The notes under the pieces are model-generated. The model was not told the DNA's origin. It worked only from the letters and a program-made list of their open reading frames with translations, and did not search any database. A stretch of 48,543 nt of DNA from JAAYJR01 sp964495655. GTDB lineage: Bacteria > Bacteroidota > Bacteroidia > Bacteroidales > Prolixibacteraceae. The translations under genes and the position numbers were made by a program. Each line of letters opens with the position of its first letter. Position 1 is the first letter of the stretch. The stretch covers positions 1-48,543 of the forward strand of contig CAZBWK010000016.1 of the NCBI GenBank assembly GCA_964495655.1, given 5' to 3'. Positions 26,096-35,335 of the stretch are shown here, piece by piece.

Positions 26096-27142
26096 TTATC
26101 TGTTCATGTACTGTTCATCGTAATACTTCTGGTACTCTCCTGAAGTAACATTCCGGAGCCACTCTTCATTATTAAGGTACCAGTCGATTGTTTTTTCTAT
26201 TCCCTCTTCAAACTGCAGTGACGGTTTCCAGCCAAGCTCACTCTTCAATTTTGATGCATCAATGGCGTATCGCAGATCGTGCCCTGCCCTGTCTTTGACA
26301 AAGGTAATAAGCTTCTCAGACACTCCGGCCGGCCGGCCCAGCTTTCTGTCCATTATCCGGCAAATAAGCCTTATAAGATCAATATTCTTCCATTCATTAA
26401 AACCTCCTATATTGTAAGTCTGCCCTTTTCTGCCATGATGGAAGATCACATCAATAGCTGCTGCATGGTCCTCCACCCAAAGCCAGTCCCTGACATTCTC
26501 CCCCTTACCATAGACAGGCAGTGGTTTATAATGCTTTATATTATTAATAAATAGCGGAATCAATTTTTCGGGAAATTGATAAGACCCGTAATTATTTGAG
26601 CAGTTGGAAATTACAACAGGCAGTCCGTAGGTGTCATGGTATGAACGCACAAAATGGTCTGAGCTGGCCTTTGATGCCGAATAGGGGCTATGGGGGTCAT
26701 AACGGGTTTTTTCCGTAAAAAAACCCTGCTGTCCAAGTGAACCGTACACTTCATCAGTTGAGATATGGTAAAAAAGCTTCCTTCGGGAATCTGCCCAGAT
26801 ATATCTGACGGCATTTAAAAGGTTGACCGTACCTATCACATTGGTATATACAAATGCAGTTGGATTGGAAATTGAACGATCAACGTGTGATTCGGCAGCC
26901 AAATGAATAACTCCGTCAAACTGCTTTTCCTTAAACAGTTTCATGATAAAGTCACCATCCGTTATATCACCTTTAACAAATTCATAATTTGGTTTGTCCT
27001 CTATATCTTTAAGATTAGCAAGGTTACCTGCATAAGTTAGTTTATCGAGATTTACAATTCTGTATGCAGGATATTTGTTTACGAATAACCTGACAACATG
27101 TGATCCGATGAATCCGGCACCTCCGGTAATAAGGATATTCAT
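26096..27142 (-). CDS. rfbB: dTDP-glucose 4,6-dehydratase
   Basis: This 348-aa extended short-chain dehydrogenase turns dTDP-glucose into dTDP-4-keto-6-deoxyglucose, the entry to L-rhamnose and other deoxysugars. It has the NAD-binding GGAGFIGSHVVR at residue 7, AAESHVDRSI, the family STDEVYGSLG, the catalytic YSASKASSDHFVRSYHDTYGLPV (Tyr and Lys of YxxxK) and SNNYGSYQFPEKLIPL. No rmlA, C or D genes are nearby. galE lies 18 bases upstream on the same strand, so the two form a small nucleotide-sugar operon. Confidence 0.95.
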   Translation of the reverse strand: MNILITGGAGFIGSHVVRLFVNKYPAYRIVNLDKLTYAGNLANLKDIEDKPNYEFVKGDITDGDFIMKLFKEKQFDGVIHLAAESHVDRSISNPTAFVYTNVIGTVNLLNAVRYIWADSRRKLFYHISTDEVYGSLGQQGFFTEKTRYDPHSPYSASKASSDHFVRSYHDTYGLPVVISNCSNNYGSYQFPEKLIPLFINNIKHYKPLPVYGKGENVRDWLWVEDHAAAIDVIFHHGRKGQTYNIGGFNEWKNIDLIRLICRIMDRKLGRPAGVSEKLITFVKDRAGHDLRYAIDASKLKSELGWKPSLQFEEGIEKTIDWYLNNEEWLRNVTSGEYQKYYDEQYMNR

Positions 27143-27160
27143 TTGCTGTAAATTTAATAA

Positions 27161-28186
27161 TTATAAACCGCGAATATTTTTTTCCCACTCCCATGCTGAG
27201 CGAAGGGTTTCTTCCAATCCTGACAAAGCCTTCCATCCAAGTTCATTGTTGGCATAAGAAGTATCGGCCCAAATCTTTTCGATATCACCATGTCTTCGCC
27301 CAACAATCTTATATTTCACCTTAACGCCGGTAGCCTTCTCAAAGGTCCTGACCATTTCCAATACCGAGACTCCTCTCCCTGTTCCCAGGTTAAAAACCTC
27401 AAAACTTTCTTTGTTCTTTCCTGCCAGCAGTCGTTCAATAGCCACAACATGGGCCTTTGACAGATCAACAACATTGATAAAATCCCGGATTGCAGATCCG
27501 TCGGGAGTGTCATAATCATTGCCAAACACATGAAGCTCTTCACGGACCCCGGCAGCTGTCTGGGTTATGAAAGGTACCAGGTTTTGTGGCACTCCGATTG
27601 GCAATTCCCCGATCAACGCAGATGGATGGGCGCCCACTGGATTAAAATAACGTAGGGCAATTCCTTTCAAACCGGCATTTGCAGCTATTGTATCACGCAA
27701 AATATCTTCATTTACCCTTTTCGTATTGCCATAAGGTGATTCAGCGTCCTTCCGGGGTGTTGATTCAGTTACAGGCAGATGATCCGGCTGTCCGTATACT
27801 GTGCACGAAGAGGAAAACACGATATGTTGAATGCCAAATTTAATCTGGCATTCCAGCAAATTCATCAATGACACAAGATTATTGCGATAATAGAGAAGTG
27901 GCTTTTCAACTGACTCCCCTACTGCTTTTGAAGCAGCAAAATGTATGATGGCAGAAATTCCGGGATTACGTTTGAAAAAGTCAAAAGTAACCTCACGTTC
28001 TGACAGATCAAATTTTTCAAACAGGGGTTTTTTGCCTGTAATCTTTTCAATACTGTCAAGAACCTCAATGCCTGAATTAGACAGGTCGTCAACCACTGAC
28101 ACATCATAACCCGCCTGTTGTAACTCAACAACCGTATGAGATCCTATATAACCTGTACCTCCTGTCACTAAAATCATCTTCTTCAT
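27161..28186 (-). CDS. galE: UDP-glucose 4-epimerase
   Basis: The 341-aa protein interconverts UDP-glucose and UDP-galactose. It shows ILVTGGTGYIGSHTVVELQQAGY (NAD binding), IHFAASKAVGESVEKPLLYYRNN, SSSCTVYGQP, the catalytic YGNTKRVNEDIL (Tyr and Lys) and RYFNPVGAHPSALIGE. It is followed by rfbB 18 bases downstream and is divergent from the HU/SPOR gene. Confidence 0.95.
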   Translation of the reverse strand: MKKMILVTGGTGYIGSHTVVELQQAGYDVSVVDDLSNSGIEVLDSIEKITGKKPLFEKFDLSEREVTFDFFKRNPGISAIIHFAASKAVGESVEKPLLYYRNNLVSLMNLLECQIKFGIQHIVFSSSCTVYGQPDHLPVTESTPRKDAESPYGNTKRVNEDILRDTIAANAGLKGIALRYFNPVGAHPSALIGELPIGVPQNLVPFITQTAAGVREELHVFGNDYDTPDGSAIRDFINVVDLSKAHVVAIERLLAGKNKESFEVFNLGTGRGVSVLEMVRTFEKATGVKVKYKIVGRRHGDIEKIWADTSYANNELGWKALSGLEETLRSAWEWEKNIRGL

Positions 28187-28324
28187 ATCTTAAGTAATAT
28201 TCTGTAAATTTAAAAATTTATACCCTTTATTAAATGATTTTCTCATACCGGATTTAATTTTTAAACAATATTAAGTCATACTTCACAGGATGTTTTGTTA
28301 ATTTTACACAATAAATGAATTAAA

Positions 28325-29422
28325 GTGAACATAGGCAGATATATTAAAGATTTATTACAGGAGCATGATACAGTAATAGTCCCGGGACTCGGAGCCTTTA
28401 TCTCTGTATACAAACCCGCTTATTCTGATGACAAAGAAGGAATAATCTTGCCTCCTTCAAGAAAAGTGTCTTTCAATCCTGACATTAAAAACAACGGTGG
28501 AGTCCTTGCTAGCCGGATTGCCTATGACGAGCATATCTCTCATCGCAAAGCGGTAGGAAAAGTAGAAAAGATCTGCGACGAAATTTTATACAAGCTGGAT
28601 AAAGGAGAAAGAGTTACACTTGAAGATACAGGGACACTGTATTATGACCAGAACGGTATCCTGAATTTTGAACCTGCCCCCTCACTCAATTTCCTGGCAG
28701 ATGCTTTCGGACTTGAACCTGTTTCGATTAAAGACGAAAAAGAGGATCCTGAAGCCGGTAACACAGCGTCATTAAGTGGTGCAGGAACAGATATCCAACC
28801 CAAAGAGCCGGCAGGCACATCAGACAAACCGGATCATTTGCAAGACATAGGATCACAACAGGATGAGAATTTTGAATTTAGTGATACAGATGACGATAGC
28901 CTGAGAGGTTCCGGTTTGCACAGATCCATCTTCTGGTCATTAGTATTTATAATACCATTAATATTGATTGTATTGGGAATACACCTGTTCAGAAAAAAAA
29001 GATTAAATTTTTCATATCCTGTAGAAATTGTAGTTGAGTCTGATGAGCCATCAACTGAACTACGAGATGAACAGGCGGCTGTAATACCCATCGATTCAGT
29101 CATGACGGATACGGTTATAAGCCAATCAGATACAGTTGCAACAGCACAAGTAAGTGATACTGCTCAACATGACAGCCATATAGTTCCGGACAAATCGAAA
29201 TATTATCTTATTGGAGGCAGTTTTAAAGAGGAGAACAATGCAATAAAATATTTTCAGCAGATGAAAGAGAAAGGTTATGAACCATTTCATCTCGAAGAAA
29301 AGGGAAGTTTTTTTATAGTAGGAATAGGTATATTCGACACTGAAGGAGAAGCATTCATTGCCCAGACCAGATTCCTCGATAAATATCCCGATTCCGGTGC
29401 ATGGGTATTAATTCCGGAATGA
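28325..29422 (+). CDS. HU-CCDC81-like plus SPOR transmembrane protein
   Basis: The start is a GTG at 28325, since TGA closes the frame at 28316. The 365-aa product has an N-terminal HU-CCDC81-type region (residues 1-125; YIKDLLQEHDTVIVPGLGAFIS, then FNPDIKNNGGVLASRIA and a VTLEDTGTLYYD element). An acidic linker follows, then a membrane helix at about 201-222 (SIFWSLVFIIPLILIVLGIHLF), an acidic Ser/Thr-rich stretch, and a SPOR domain at about 291-365 (KYYLIGGSFKEENNAIKYFQQMKEKGYEPF). The topology would put the HU-like part in the cytoplasm and SPOR in the periplasm. SPOR domains bind peptide-stripped glycan at division septa; HU-like domains may bind DNA, so a nucleoid-to-wall link is possible but not shown. 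Confidence 0.85.
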   Translation: MNIGRYIKDLLQEHDTVIVPGLGAFISVYKPAYSDDKEGIILPPSRKVSFNPDIKNNGGVLASRIAYDEHISHRKAVGKVEKICDEILYKLDKGERVTLEDTGTLYYDQNGILNFEPAPSLNFLADAFGLEPVSIKDEKEDPEAGNTASLSGAGTDIQPKEPAGTSDKPDHLQDIGSQQDENFEFSDTDDDSLRGSGLHRSIFWSLVFIIPLILIVLGIHLFRKKRLNFSYPVEIVVESDEPSTELRDEQAAVIPIDSVMTDTVISQSDTVATAQVSDTAQHDSHIVPDKSKYYLIGGSFKEENNAIKYFQQMKEKGYEPFHLEEKGSFFIVGIGIFDTEGEAFIAQTRFLDKYPDSGAWVLIPE

Positions 29423-29453
29423 ATAATTTTTATTTAATATAAACTAAACCATC

Positions 29454-30371
29454 ATGTTAGATCTAGGATTTGTAAGCGCTATTCTCGCAGAAAGAAATTT
29501 TACAGAAGTAATTGAATTTGCTTCCGAAAATCAGTTTAAATGTGTTGAAATAATGTGCTGGCCTAAAGGGAAAGCCGAACGGCGGTATGCCGGTGTAACA
29601 CATATCGATGTTGACAATGTTACTGATATAGAAATATCACACATCAAATCATCTCTTGAGATGAACAATATTTATATATCCGGCCTGGGTTATTATCCCA
29701 ATCCTCTGGATCCGGATGAAAAGCAGTCCGGAATATTCATAGAACACATAAAAAAAGTAATTCGAACAGCGGCAAAATTAAAAATACCGGTAGTAAATAC
29801 TTTCATCGGCCGAGATCCCTCAAAAACAATTGAAGAGAACCTTGTGAAATTTAAATCTGTCTGGCCAGTAATAGTAAAGACAGCAGAAGAGAACAATGTA
29901 AGGATAGGAATAGAAAATTGTCCGATGCTTTTTACAAAGGACGAATGGCCGGGCGGTAAAAACCTGGCAATATCTCCCGCTGTATGGAAAGAAATGTTCG
30001 AAATAATTCCCAGTTCTGCTTTCGGACTGAACTATGACCCTTCTCACATGGTTTGGATGCAGATGGATGAGGTGAAACCAATATATGAATTCAAAGAGAG
30101 GATCTTCCATGTTCACCTCAAAGATGTAAAAATAGATCGTGATAAACTTAACAATGTGGGCATACTGGCATATCCCCTTGAATATCATACGCCTAAAATA
30201 CCCGGACTCGGAGATGTAGACTGGCGGGGATTTTTCTCGGCGCTGACATCTGTAAGATATCGCGGACCAGTATGTATTGAAGTCGAAGATAAAGCTTTTG
30301 AAGGATCACCTCAGGATGTTGAAGCTGCCCTGATCACCAGCCGGAATTTTATTAAACAGTTTATAGTTTGA
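29454..30371 (+). CDS. Sugar phosphate isomerase/epimerase, TIM-barrel (AP endonuclease 2 family)
   Basis: The 305-aa protein matches the xylose isomerase-like TIM barrel family: FASENQFKCVEIMCWPKGKAERR, INTFIGRDPSKT-type strand (residues VVNTFIGRDPSKT), VRIGIENCPMLFT with a metal-binding Glu, FGLNYDPSHMVWMQMD (Asp, His), IFHVHLKDVKI (His) and GPVCIEVEDKAF (Glu). These are the usual divalent-metal ligands. Sugar or polyol isomerisation is likely but the substrate is unknown. It follows the HU/SPOR gene by 31 bases on the same strand. Confidence 0.88.
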   Translation: MLDLGFVSAILAERNFTEVIEFASENQFKCVEIMCWPKGKAERRYAGVTHIDVDNVTDIEISHIKSSLEMNNIYISGLGYYPNPLDPDEKQSGIFIEHIKKVIRTAAKLKIPVVNTFIGRDPSKTIEENLVKFKSVWPVIVKTAEENNVRIGIENCPMLFTKDEWPGGKNLAISPAVWKEMFEIIPSSAFGLNYDPSHMVWMQMDEVKPIYEFKERIFHVHLKDVKIDRDKLNNVGILAYPLEYHTPKIPGLGDVDWRGFFSALTSVRYRGPVCIEVEDKAFEGSPQDVEAALITSRNFIKQFIV

Positions 30372-30485
30372 AAATTAACAGTATATCTCTCTGTTAAGGT
30401 TGAGCCTGTTTTAAAAAGTAAAAAAAATATCTCTTGTAAATGGTTGGAAATCATATTTGATATTGCAGCTATCTTTCGATGAAAT

Positions 30486-30522
30486 AAAAAAAGGGGGCAT
30501 ATAAATCGCAAAATATGCCCCC
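30486..30522 (-). terminator. Intrinsic terminator of the 63-aa protein gene
   Basis: A perfect 10-bp stem, GGGGGCATAT with ATATGCCCCC (30493-30502 and 30513-30522), has a 10-base loop. On the minus strand it is followed by seven T (30492-30486). It lies nine bases after the stop at 30531. Confidence 0.9.
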
Positions 30523-30530
30523 GGTTGTGG

Positions 30531-30722
30531 TTACGCTGCCACAGTAGAAAAAACTTCTTCGAGCACATCCGGATAAATCTCTTTAAATTTTAAATAACAC
30601 CAGTCATGAAGTTCTTTGACCTCAGACGGTTCAAGCCAGTTAATACATTTAACCAGTTCTTTTCTGAACAACTGTTTGCTAAAACTTACCTTGGGTAAAA
30701 TTGCTTTTGCGTAATCCAGCAT
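30531..30722 (-). CDS. Small conserved Bacteroidota protein of unknown function
   Basis: The 63-aa acidic protein (MLDYAKAILPKVSFSKQLFR..., ending DVLEEVFSTVAA) has no signal peptide or membrane helix and is predicted to be all-helical. I recall short Bacteroidota proteins with the same start (YxKxILxKVSFxxxLFxKEL) but know no function. It is supported as a real gene by its ATG start and the strong terminator right after the stop. The 223 bases upstream to trpA are very AT-rich and hold no feature I can support. Confidence 0.7.
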   Translation of the reverse strand: MLDYAKAILPKVSFSKQLFRKELVKCINWLEPSEVKELHDWCYLKFKEIYPDVLEEVFSTVAA

Positions 30723-30945
30723 GACTTGTAAGTTTAATTATTATTAATCGATATTAATATAACATCAATTTTTCAATAAAAGTGTGCATCTATTTGGTGT
30801 TTAACACTAATTAACTTTTAATACTAATTTGTCTTTTTATATAAGTCTGTTTAATTGCAGGTTACATTTCAACACTAAATAATTATTAAAAATTTTTAAC
30901 ATCATATTCAAATTTTCCAGTAAATCTGTTAAAAAATTATTCCCT

Positions 30946-31740
30946 TCATTCAGCATTCACCACCAGACCTCTCATCTCACTTACAAAGTTCTTAACTGCA
31001 TTTTTAATATCCGGGTCACGTTTCAGAACATCAGTGAAAGCGCTGCCAACAATCGCACCACGTGCATACTTACAGGCATTTTCGAAAGAAGCCCTGCCAG
31101 AAACGCCAAAACCTATCAATCCCGGATTTTTCAGATTCATATCCTTAAGGCGTTTAAAATAGCTGGTATTAAAATCTTCTGATCTTTTCCCTGCACCTGT
31201 TGTAGATGCAGACGAAACTATATAAACAAAGCCTTTGGAGGCATTATCTATCTCTGTTATTCTTTCACGACCGGAATGAGGTGTAACAAGAAAAATATTA
31301 TACAGGCCATAATTATTGAACACCTCAGAATAATTTTGCAGGAACTCCTCTAAGGGCAAATCCGGCAAAATGACTCCGTCTATTCCTGTATCTTTACATT
31401 TAGAACAAAAAGCTTCAATCCCGAATTGAATTACCGGATTAACATAACCCATTAATACAAGAGGGATATTGACAACTTCTCTGATCTTTTCCAGTTGTTT
31501 AAACAGCAACTGAAGGCTCATTCCATTCTTTAAAGCCCTGTTATTACAATACTGCAGAGTAGGGCCGTCGGCAACAGGGTCAGAAAAGGGCATACCTATT
31601 TCAATCAGGTCAACTCCGTTCAACTCCAGTTCATAAATTATTTGTATCGTATCATCCAGCTTTGGAAAACCGGCAGTGAAATAAACTGAAAGAATATCAC
31701 TTTTTTTCTTCTCAAATAGTTGGTCAATTCTGTTTTTCAT
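30946..31740 (-). CDS. trpA: Tryptophan synthase alpha chain
   Basis: The 264-aa TIM barrel cleaves indole-3-glycerol phosphate to indole and glyceraldehyde 3-phosphate and passes indole to TrpB. The catalytic Glu is in LIEIGMPFSDPVADGPTLQ, with the second acid Asp in the same motif; the phosphate-binding GFGVSGRASFENACKYARGAIVGSA is present. It is the last gene of the operon, 12 bases after trpB. I find no intrinsic terminator in the 223 bases downstream of it. Confidence 0.96.
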   Translation of the reverse strand: MKNRIDQLFEKKKSDILSVYFTAGFPKLDDTIQIIYELELNGVDLIEIGMPFSDPVADGPTLQYCNNRALKNGMSLQLLFKQLEKIREVVNIPLVLMGYVNPVIQFGIEAFCSKCKDTGIDGVILPDLPLEEFLQNYSEVFNNYGLYNIFLVTPHSGRERITEIDNASKGFVYIVSSASTTGAGKRSEDFNTSYFKRLKDMNLKNPGLIGFGVSGRASFENACKYARGAIVGSAFTDVLKRDPDIKNAVKNFVSEMRGLVVNAE

Positions 31741-31752
31741 AATTCAACTCAA

Positions 31753-32934
31753 TTAAAACCCGAAATATTTCAGGTATGTTTCCATATCTTTATTTCCACC
31801 TCCCGAAAGGTTAATAACATTTATGTCATTCGGGCCAGCTTCAACTTTTTCGAGGGCAGCCAGGGCGTGTGCAGATTCCAGGGCCGGAATAATTCCCTCC
31901 GTCTTAGTCAGTAGCAGGGCTGCCTTCATTACTTCATCGTCGGTCGCTGAAATATACTTTGCCCTTCCCTTCTTAAAAAGAAAGGCATGGATAGGTCCTA
32001 TGCCCGGATAATCAAGGCCTGCAGATATGGAATAGGGTTCTGTGATCTGTCCATCCTCATTCTGCATTAACACTGTACGGCTTCCATGAAGCACTCCCGG
32101 TGAACCTACCAGCAACGTTGCAGCTGTTTCTCCCGAATCTAAACCCCTGCCTGCTGCTTCCACTCCTATAAGTTCCACCTCTTCATTTTCAAGATAATGA
32201 TAAAAAGCTCCTGCTGCATTGCTCCCTCCCCCCACACATGCAATAATTCTTGAAGGATCAGCATTGCCAGTTTTTTCCCGGAGCTGCAGTTTCATTTCTC
32301 TGCTGATAACAGACTGAAAACGTGTAACCATATCCGGATATGGATGAGGCCCCACTACCGACCCGATAATATAATGTGTATCCTCAGGGTTGCAAATCCA
32401 GTCACGCATGGCTTCATTGGTTGCATCCTTCAGAGTCTGGTTCCCACTATAAACAGGTACCACTTCTGCCCCCAGCATTTTCATTTTTTTCACATTCGTA
32501 GCCTGCCTGGATACGTCAAGCGCCCCCATATATACTATGCACTTAATTCCTTTAAGAGCACAAACTGTTGCTGTGGCAACACCATGCTGTCCGGCCCCTG
32601 TCTCAGCAATGATCCTCGATTTTCCCAGCTTCTCTGCAAGAAGTATTTGTCCGATAGTATTGTTGATTTTATGTGACCCGGTATGGTTCAGGTCTTCTCT
32701 CTTCAGATAAATCGAGGTAGAATAGTGTTCAGAAAGCCGCTTTGCATAGTATAGCGGCGATGGCCTGCCGGCATAATCTTTCAGAAGATTGTCGAATTCA
32801 CCTCTGAATTCCTCTGATTCAATGATCTCTGTATACCGTCTCTTCAATTCATCAATATTAGGGAACATCATTTCGGGTATCCAGGCCCCTCCGAAGTCAC
32901 CATAGTATCCTTTTTCATCTATATGATAATTCAT
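31753..32934 (-). CDS. trpB: Tryptophan synthase beta chain
   Basis: This 393-aa PLP enzyme joins indole and serine to give tryptophan. The PLP lysine is in LNHTGSHKINNTIGQ, the phosphate loop is CVGGGSNAAGAF, and the catalytic Glu is in AETGAGQHGVATATV. Length and motifs are those of the standard TrpB1 type that pairs with TrpA. Its start overlaps the end of trpF by 20 bases, indicating coupled translation. Confidence 0.97.
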   Translation of the reverse strand: MNYHIDEKGYYGDFGGAWIPEMMFPNIDELKRRYTEIIESEEFRGEFDNLLKDYAGRPSPLYYAKRLSEHYSTSIYLKREDLNHTGSHKINNTIGQILLAEKLGKSRIIAETGAGQHGVATATVCALKGIKCIVYMGALDVSRQATNVKKMKMLGAEVVPVYSGNQTLKDATNEAMRDWICNPEDTHYIIGSVVGPHPYPDMVTRFQSVISREMKLQLREKTGNADPSRIIACVGGGSNAAGAFYHYLENEEVELIGVEAAGRGLDSGETAATLLVGSPGVLHGSRTVLMQNEDGQITEPYSISAGLDYPGIGPIHAFLFKKGRAKYISATDDEVMKAALLLTKTEGIIPALESAHALAALEKVEAGPNDINVINLSGGGNKDMETYLKYFGF

Positions 32935-33559
32935 GTCTATATAACTTAGTTAAAAAAAAATTCAGTTTTTCAATATCTTTAATGCCTGGTTCAGTTTCGA
33001 ACCCGCTATTAACATCCACACCGAATAATTGCGGGTGTCTGAAAGTATTAATAATTTCTGCATCAGCCGGCTTTATTCCCCCGCTTAAAAAAAAGGGTTT
33101 ACTGCCGTTATACTTCCTTAAAATATCCCAGTTAAACTTTTCTCCCGAGCCTCCGGGAATATCTGACCTTGTATCGAAAAGAAAATAATCAGTTGTCTCT
33201 TCATATTCGTTAAGGATATTGAAATCAAACCTTTCATGCAGGTTAAAAGCTTTTATTATTGTCAATCCCTGATATCTCAATTTTTCGCAGGTTGCAGGAT
33301 CTTCATTACCGTGAAGCTGTACAAGTTTAAAGCCATATCTTTTTGTAATATCAGTGATATTCCTGATATTTTCACCAACAAAAACAGCCACCATTGATTT
33401 ATTTGATTCAAACAGGCCCTTGTCGGGCAGGTCACCCACATATCTTTTTGATCCCGGATAAAAAATAAATCCAAAGTAATCAACAGGTAACCTTTCGAGT
33501 CGCAACCTGTTTGACATCTGTCTGATACCACAGACTTTTATAGTGATTCCCTTTCTCAT
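32915..33559 (-). CDS. trpF: Phosphoribosylanthranilate isomerase
   Basis: The 214-aa TIM barrel carries the catalytic Cys in IKVCGIRQMSN and the general-acid Asp in LFGVDVNSGFETEPGIKD. The substrate loop QLHGNED is also present. It is a separate gene, not fused to trpC as in enterobacteria. It overlaps trpC by four bases (ATGA at 33559-33556) and trpB by 20 bases. Confidence 0.94.
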   Translation of the reverse strand: MRKGITIKVCGIRQMSNRLRLERLPVDYFGFIFYPGSKRYVGDLPDKGLFESNKSMVAVFVGENIRNITDITKRYGFKLVQLHGNEDPATCEKLRYQGLTIIKAFNLHERFDFNILNEYEETTDYFLFDTRSDIPGGSGEKFNWDILRKYNGSKPFFLSGGIKPADAEIINTFRHPQLFGVDVNSGFETEPGIKDIEKLNFFLTKLYRHELSYR

Positions 33560-34338
33560 AATTTTTCAATAAACTGTTTGCATGATACTCCCGGTTCATC
33601 ACTCCTCATAAAATTTTCCCCAATAAGAAAACCTTTGAATCCATATTCTTTTAAGTATATAATATTCTGAGGGCATGAGATTCCGCTTTCAGAAATTTTC
33701 AAATATTTATCAGGTATCAGCCCGGATAATTTCACAGAGGTCTCAATATCAACTTTGAATGTTTTCAGGTTACGGTTATTTATTCCTGCTATATCCACAA
33801 AATCATTAAGCATATCAAGCTCTGCTGAATCGTGTGCCTCCATTATGACTTCCATTCCAAGGCTTTTTGCCTCTTCAGCTAACACTTTAACCTTCTCTTT
33901 GGTCAGGCAGGCAGCAATCAGTAAAATCACATCAGCCCCCGATGCTTTTGATTCATATATCTGGTATTTATCTATTATAAAATCTTTTCTGAGGATAGGT
34001 GTATACTGATTAGCCTTCCGCGCTTTTACCAAATTATCAATAGTGCCTCCAAAATATTCAAGATCAGTCAACACAGACAGTCCGGCAGCACCGGCTCTCA
34101 CATAATCGCCTGTAACCCTCTCAACTTCGTTAATTCTGCTTATCACACCTGCCGAGGGAGACCGTAGTTTATACTCTGCAATTATCCCTGAGGAATCAGG
34201 ATGAAGAAGTGAAGATTTCAGTGAATTACATTGACGTTCGAACATCTGTGACCGCTTCAACTGCTCTATTGTCACTCTTCTCTTTTGCCGGTATACTTCA
34301 CCCGCCTTGGTCTCAGTTATTTTCTTTAAAATTTCCAT
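33556..34338 (-). CDS. trpC: Indole-3-glycerol phosphate synthase
   Basis: The 260-aa TIM barrel closes the indole ring from CdRP. Typical motifs are IIAEYKLRSPSAGVI, LSVLTDLEYFGGT, PILRKDFIIDKYQIYES (catalytic Lys), VIMEAHD, DIAGINNRNLKTFKVD and KISESGISCPQNI (catalytic Glu and Ser). It lies four bases after trpD and is coupled to trpF. Confidence 0.96.
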   Translation of the reverse strand: MEILKKITETKAGEVYRQKRRVTIEQLKRSQMFERQCNSLKSSLLHPDSSGIIAEYKLRSPSAGVISRINEVERVTGDYVRAGAAGLSVLTDLEYFGGTIDNLVKARKANQYTPILRKDFIIDKYQIYESKASGADVILLIAACLTKEKVKVLAEEAKSLGMEVIMEAHDSAELDMLNDFVDIAGINNRNLKTFKVDIETSVKLSGLIPDKYLKISESGISCPQNIIYLKEYGFKGFLIGENFMRSDEPGVSCKQFIEKL

Positions 34339-34342
34339 ACAA

Positions 34343-35335
34343 TCAAAAATTTGTAACTCCTTTAAACTTCTGCAAAGCCTGGCCGCTCAATAAGGATTCT
34401 TTTGCAATTTCGACACAATCAGGAAGTTCTTTCCCGGGGAATACCAGGTTAAGCGCTACTGCAGCATTTGCAATAACCACACTATTCTGGGCTTTTGTAC
34501 CCTTACCCGCTAAAATATTTAAAAATATTCCGGCTGCTTTTTCTATTGTATCCCCGCCATAAATACTTTCCGGATCGATTTTCTCCAGACTAAAATCGGA
34601 AGGAGAAAAATAACCCTCATCGGCGTTTCCTGCAAAATGTGTATCGGTTGTTAGTGACACCTCATCATATCCATCAATGCTGTTAATTATAAGGTACTTA
34701 AGATCAAGAGTTTCATAAACCGCTTTATACTGTCTGAACACTTCCTCGTTGTATACGCCCAGCACCTGATACCTTGGAAATGAAGGGTTGATCATAGGGC
34801 CCAGAATATTAAAAAAAGTCTGAACCTTCAACGCTCTCCGTACCGGGGCAATGTGTTTCATTGCAGGATGAAACAATGGGGCATGTAAAAAGCAAAAGTT
34901 GTTTTTTTCAAGTTCTGTTTTAAGTTTTTCAGGGTCATTACTGAATTTATAGCCAAAAATCTCAAGGAGATTTGAAGAGCCGCTGACAGATGAAACGGCA
35001 TAATTTCCATGCTTTGTGACATTCACTCCGGCTCCGGCAATAATAAAACATGCCAGCGTTGATATATTAAAGGTTTTCTTTCCGTCACCTCCTGTGCCGA
35101 CAACATCAATAGCATTATATGCCGAAAGGTCTGTAAAAAGGCTCAGCTCAGCCATAGCATCCCTGAATCCGGCCAGTTCTTCTGCAGTTACATGACGCAT
35201 TTTAAAAACAGTCAGAAATGAGGCAAACTCAATTTCGCTGTGCATTCCCTTTCCAATTTCTATCATGGATGTACGGGCTTCTTCTCTTGTGAGAGTATTT
35301 CCTCCGAAAAGATATTCCAAAGTTGTCTTCATCAT
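34343..35335 (-). CDS. trpD: Anthranilate phosphoribosyltransferase
   Basis: The 330-aa protein transfers phosphoribose from PRPP to anthranilate. The PRPP-binding motif VVGTGGDGKKTFNIST, the anthranilate loop KHGNYAVSSVSGSSNLLEIFG and the conserved HPAMKHIAPVRRAL and FNILGPMINP segments are all present. It is not fused to TrpG. Its start overlaps the stop of trpG by one base. Confidence 0.96.
   Translation of the reverse strand: MMKTTLEYLFGGNTLTREEARTSMIEIGKGMHSEIEFASFLTVFKMRHVTAEELAGFRDAMAELSLFTDLSAYNAIDVVGTGGDGKKTFNISTLACFIIAGAGVNVTKHGNYAVSSVSGSSNLLEIFGYKFSNDPEKLKTELEKNNFCFLHAPLFHPAMKHIAPVRRALKVQTFFNILGPMINPSFPRYQVLGVYNEEVFRQYKAVYETLDLKYLIINSIDGYDEVSLTTDTHFAGNADEGYFSPSDFSLEKIDPESIYGGDTIEKAAGIFLNILAGKGTKAQNSVVIANAAVALNLVFPGKELPDCVEIAKESLLSGQALQKFKGVTNF

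Noticed and set aside
30375..30397. Inverted repeat TTAACAG/CTGTTAA after the TIM-barrel gene
   Set aside because: The stem is AT-rich, 7 bp, with no T-run; it is likely chance in an AT-rich gap.
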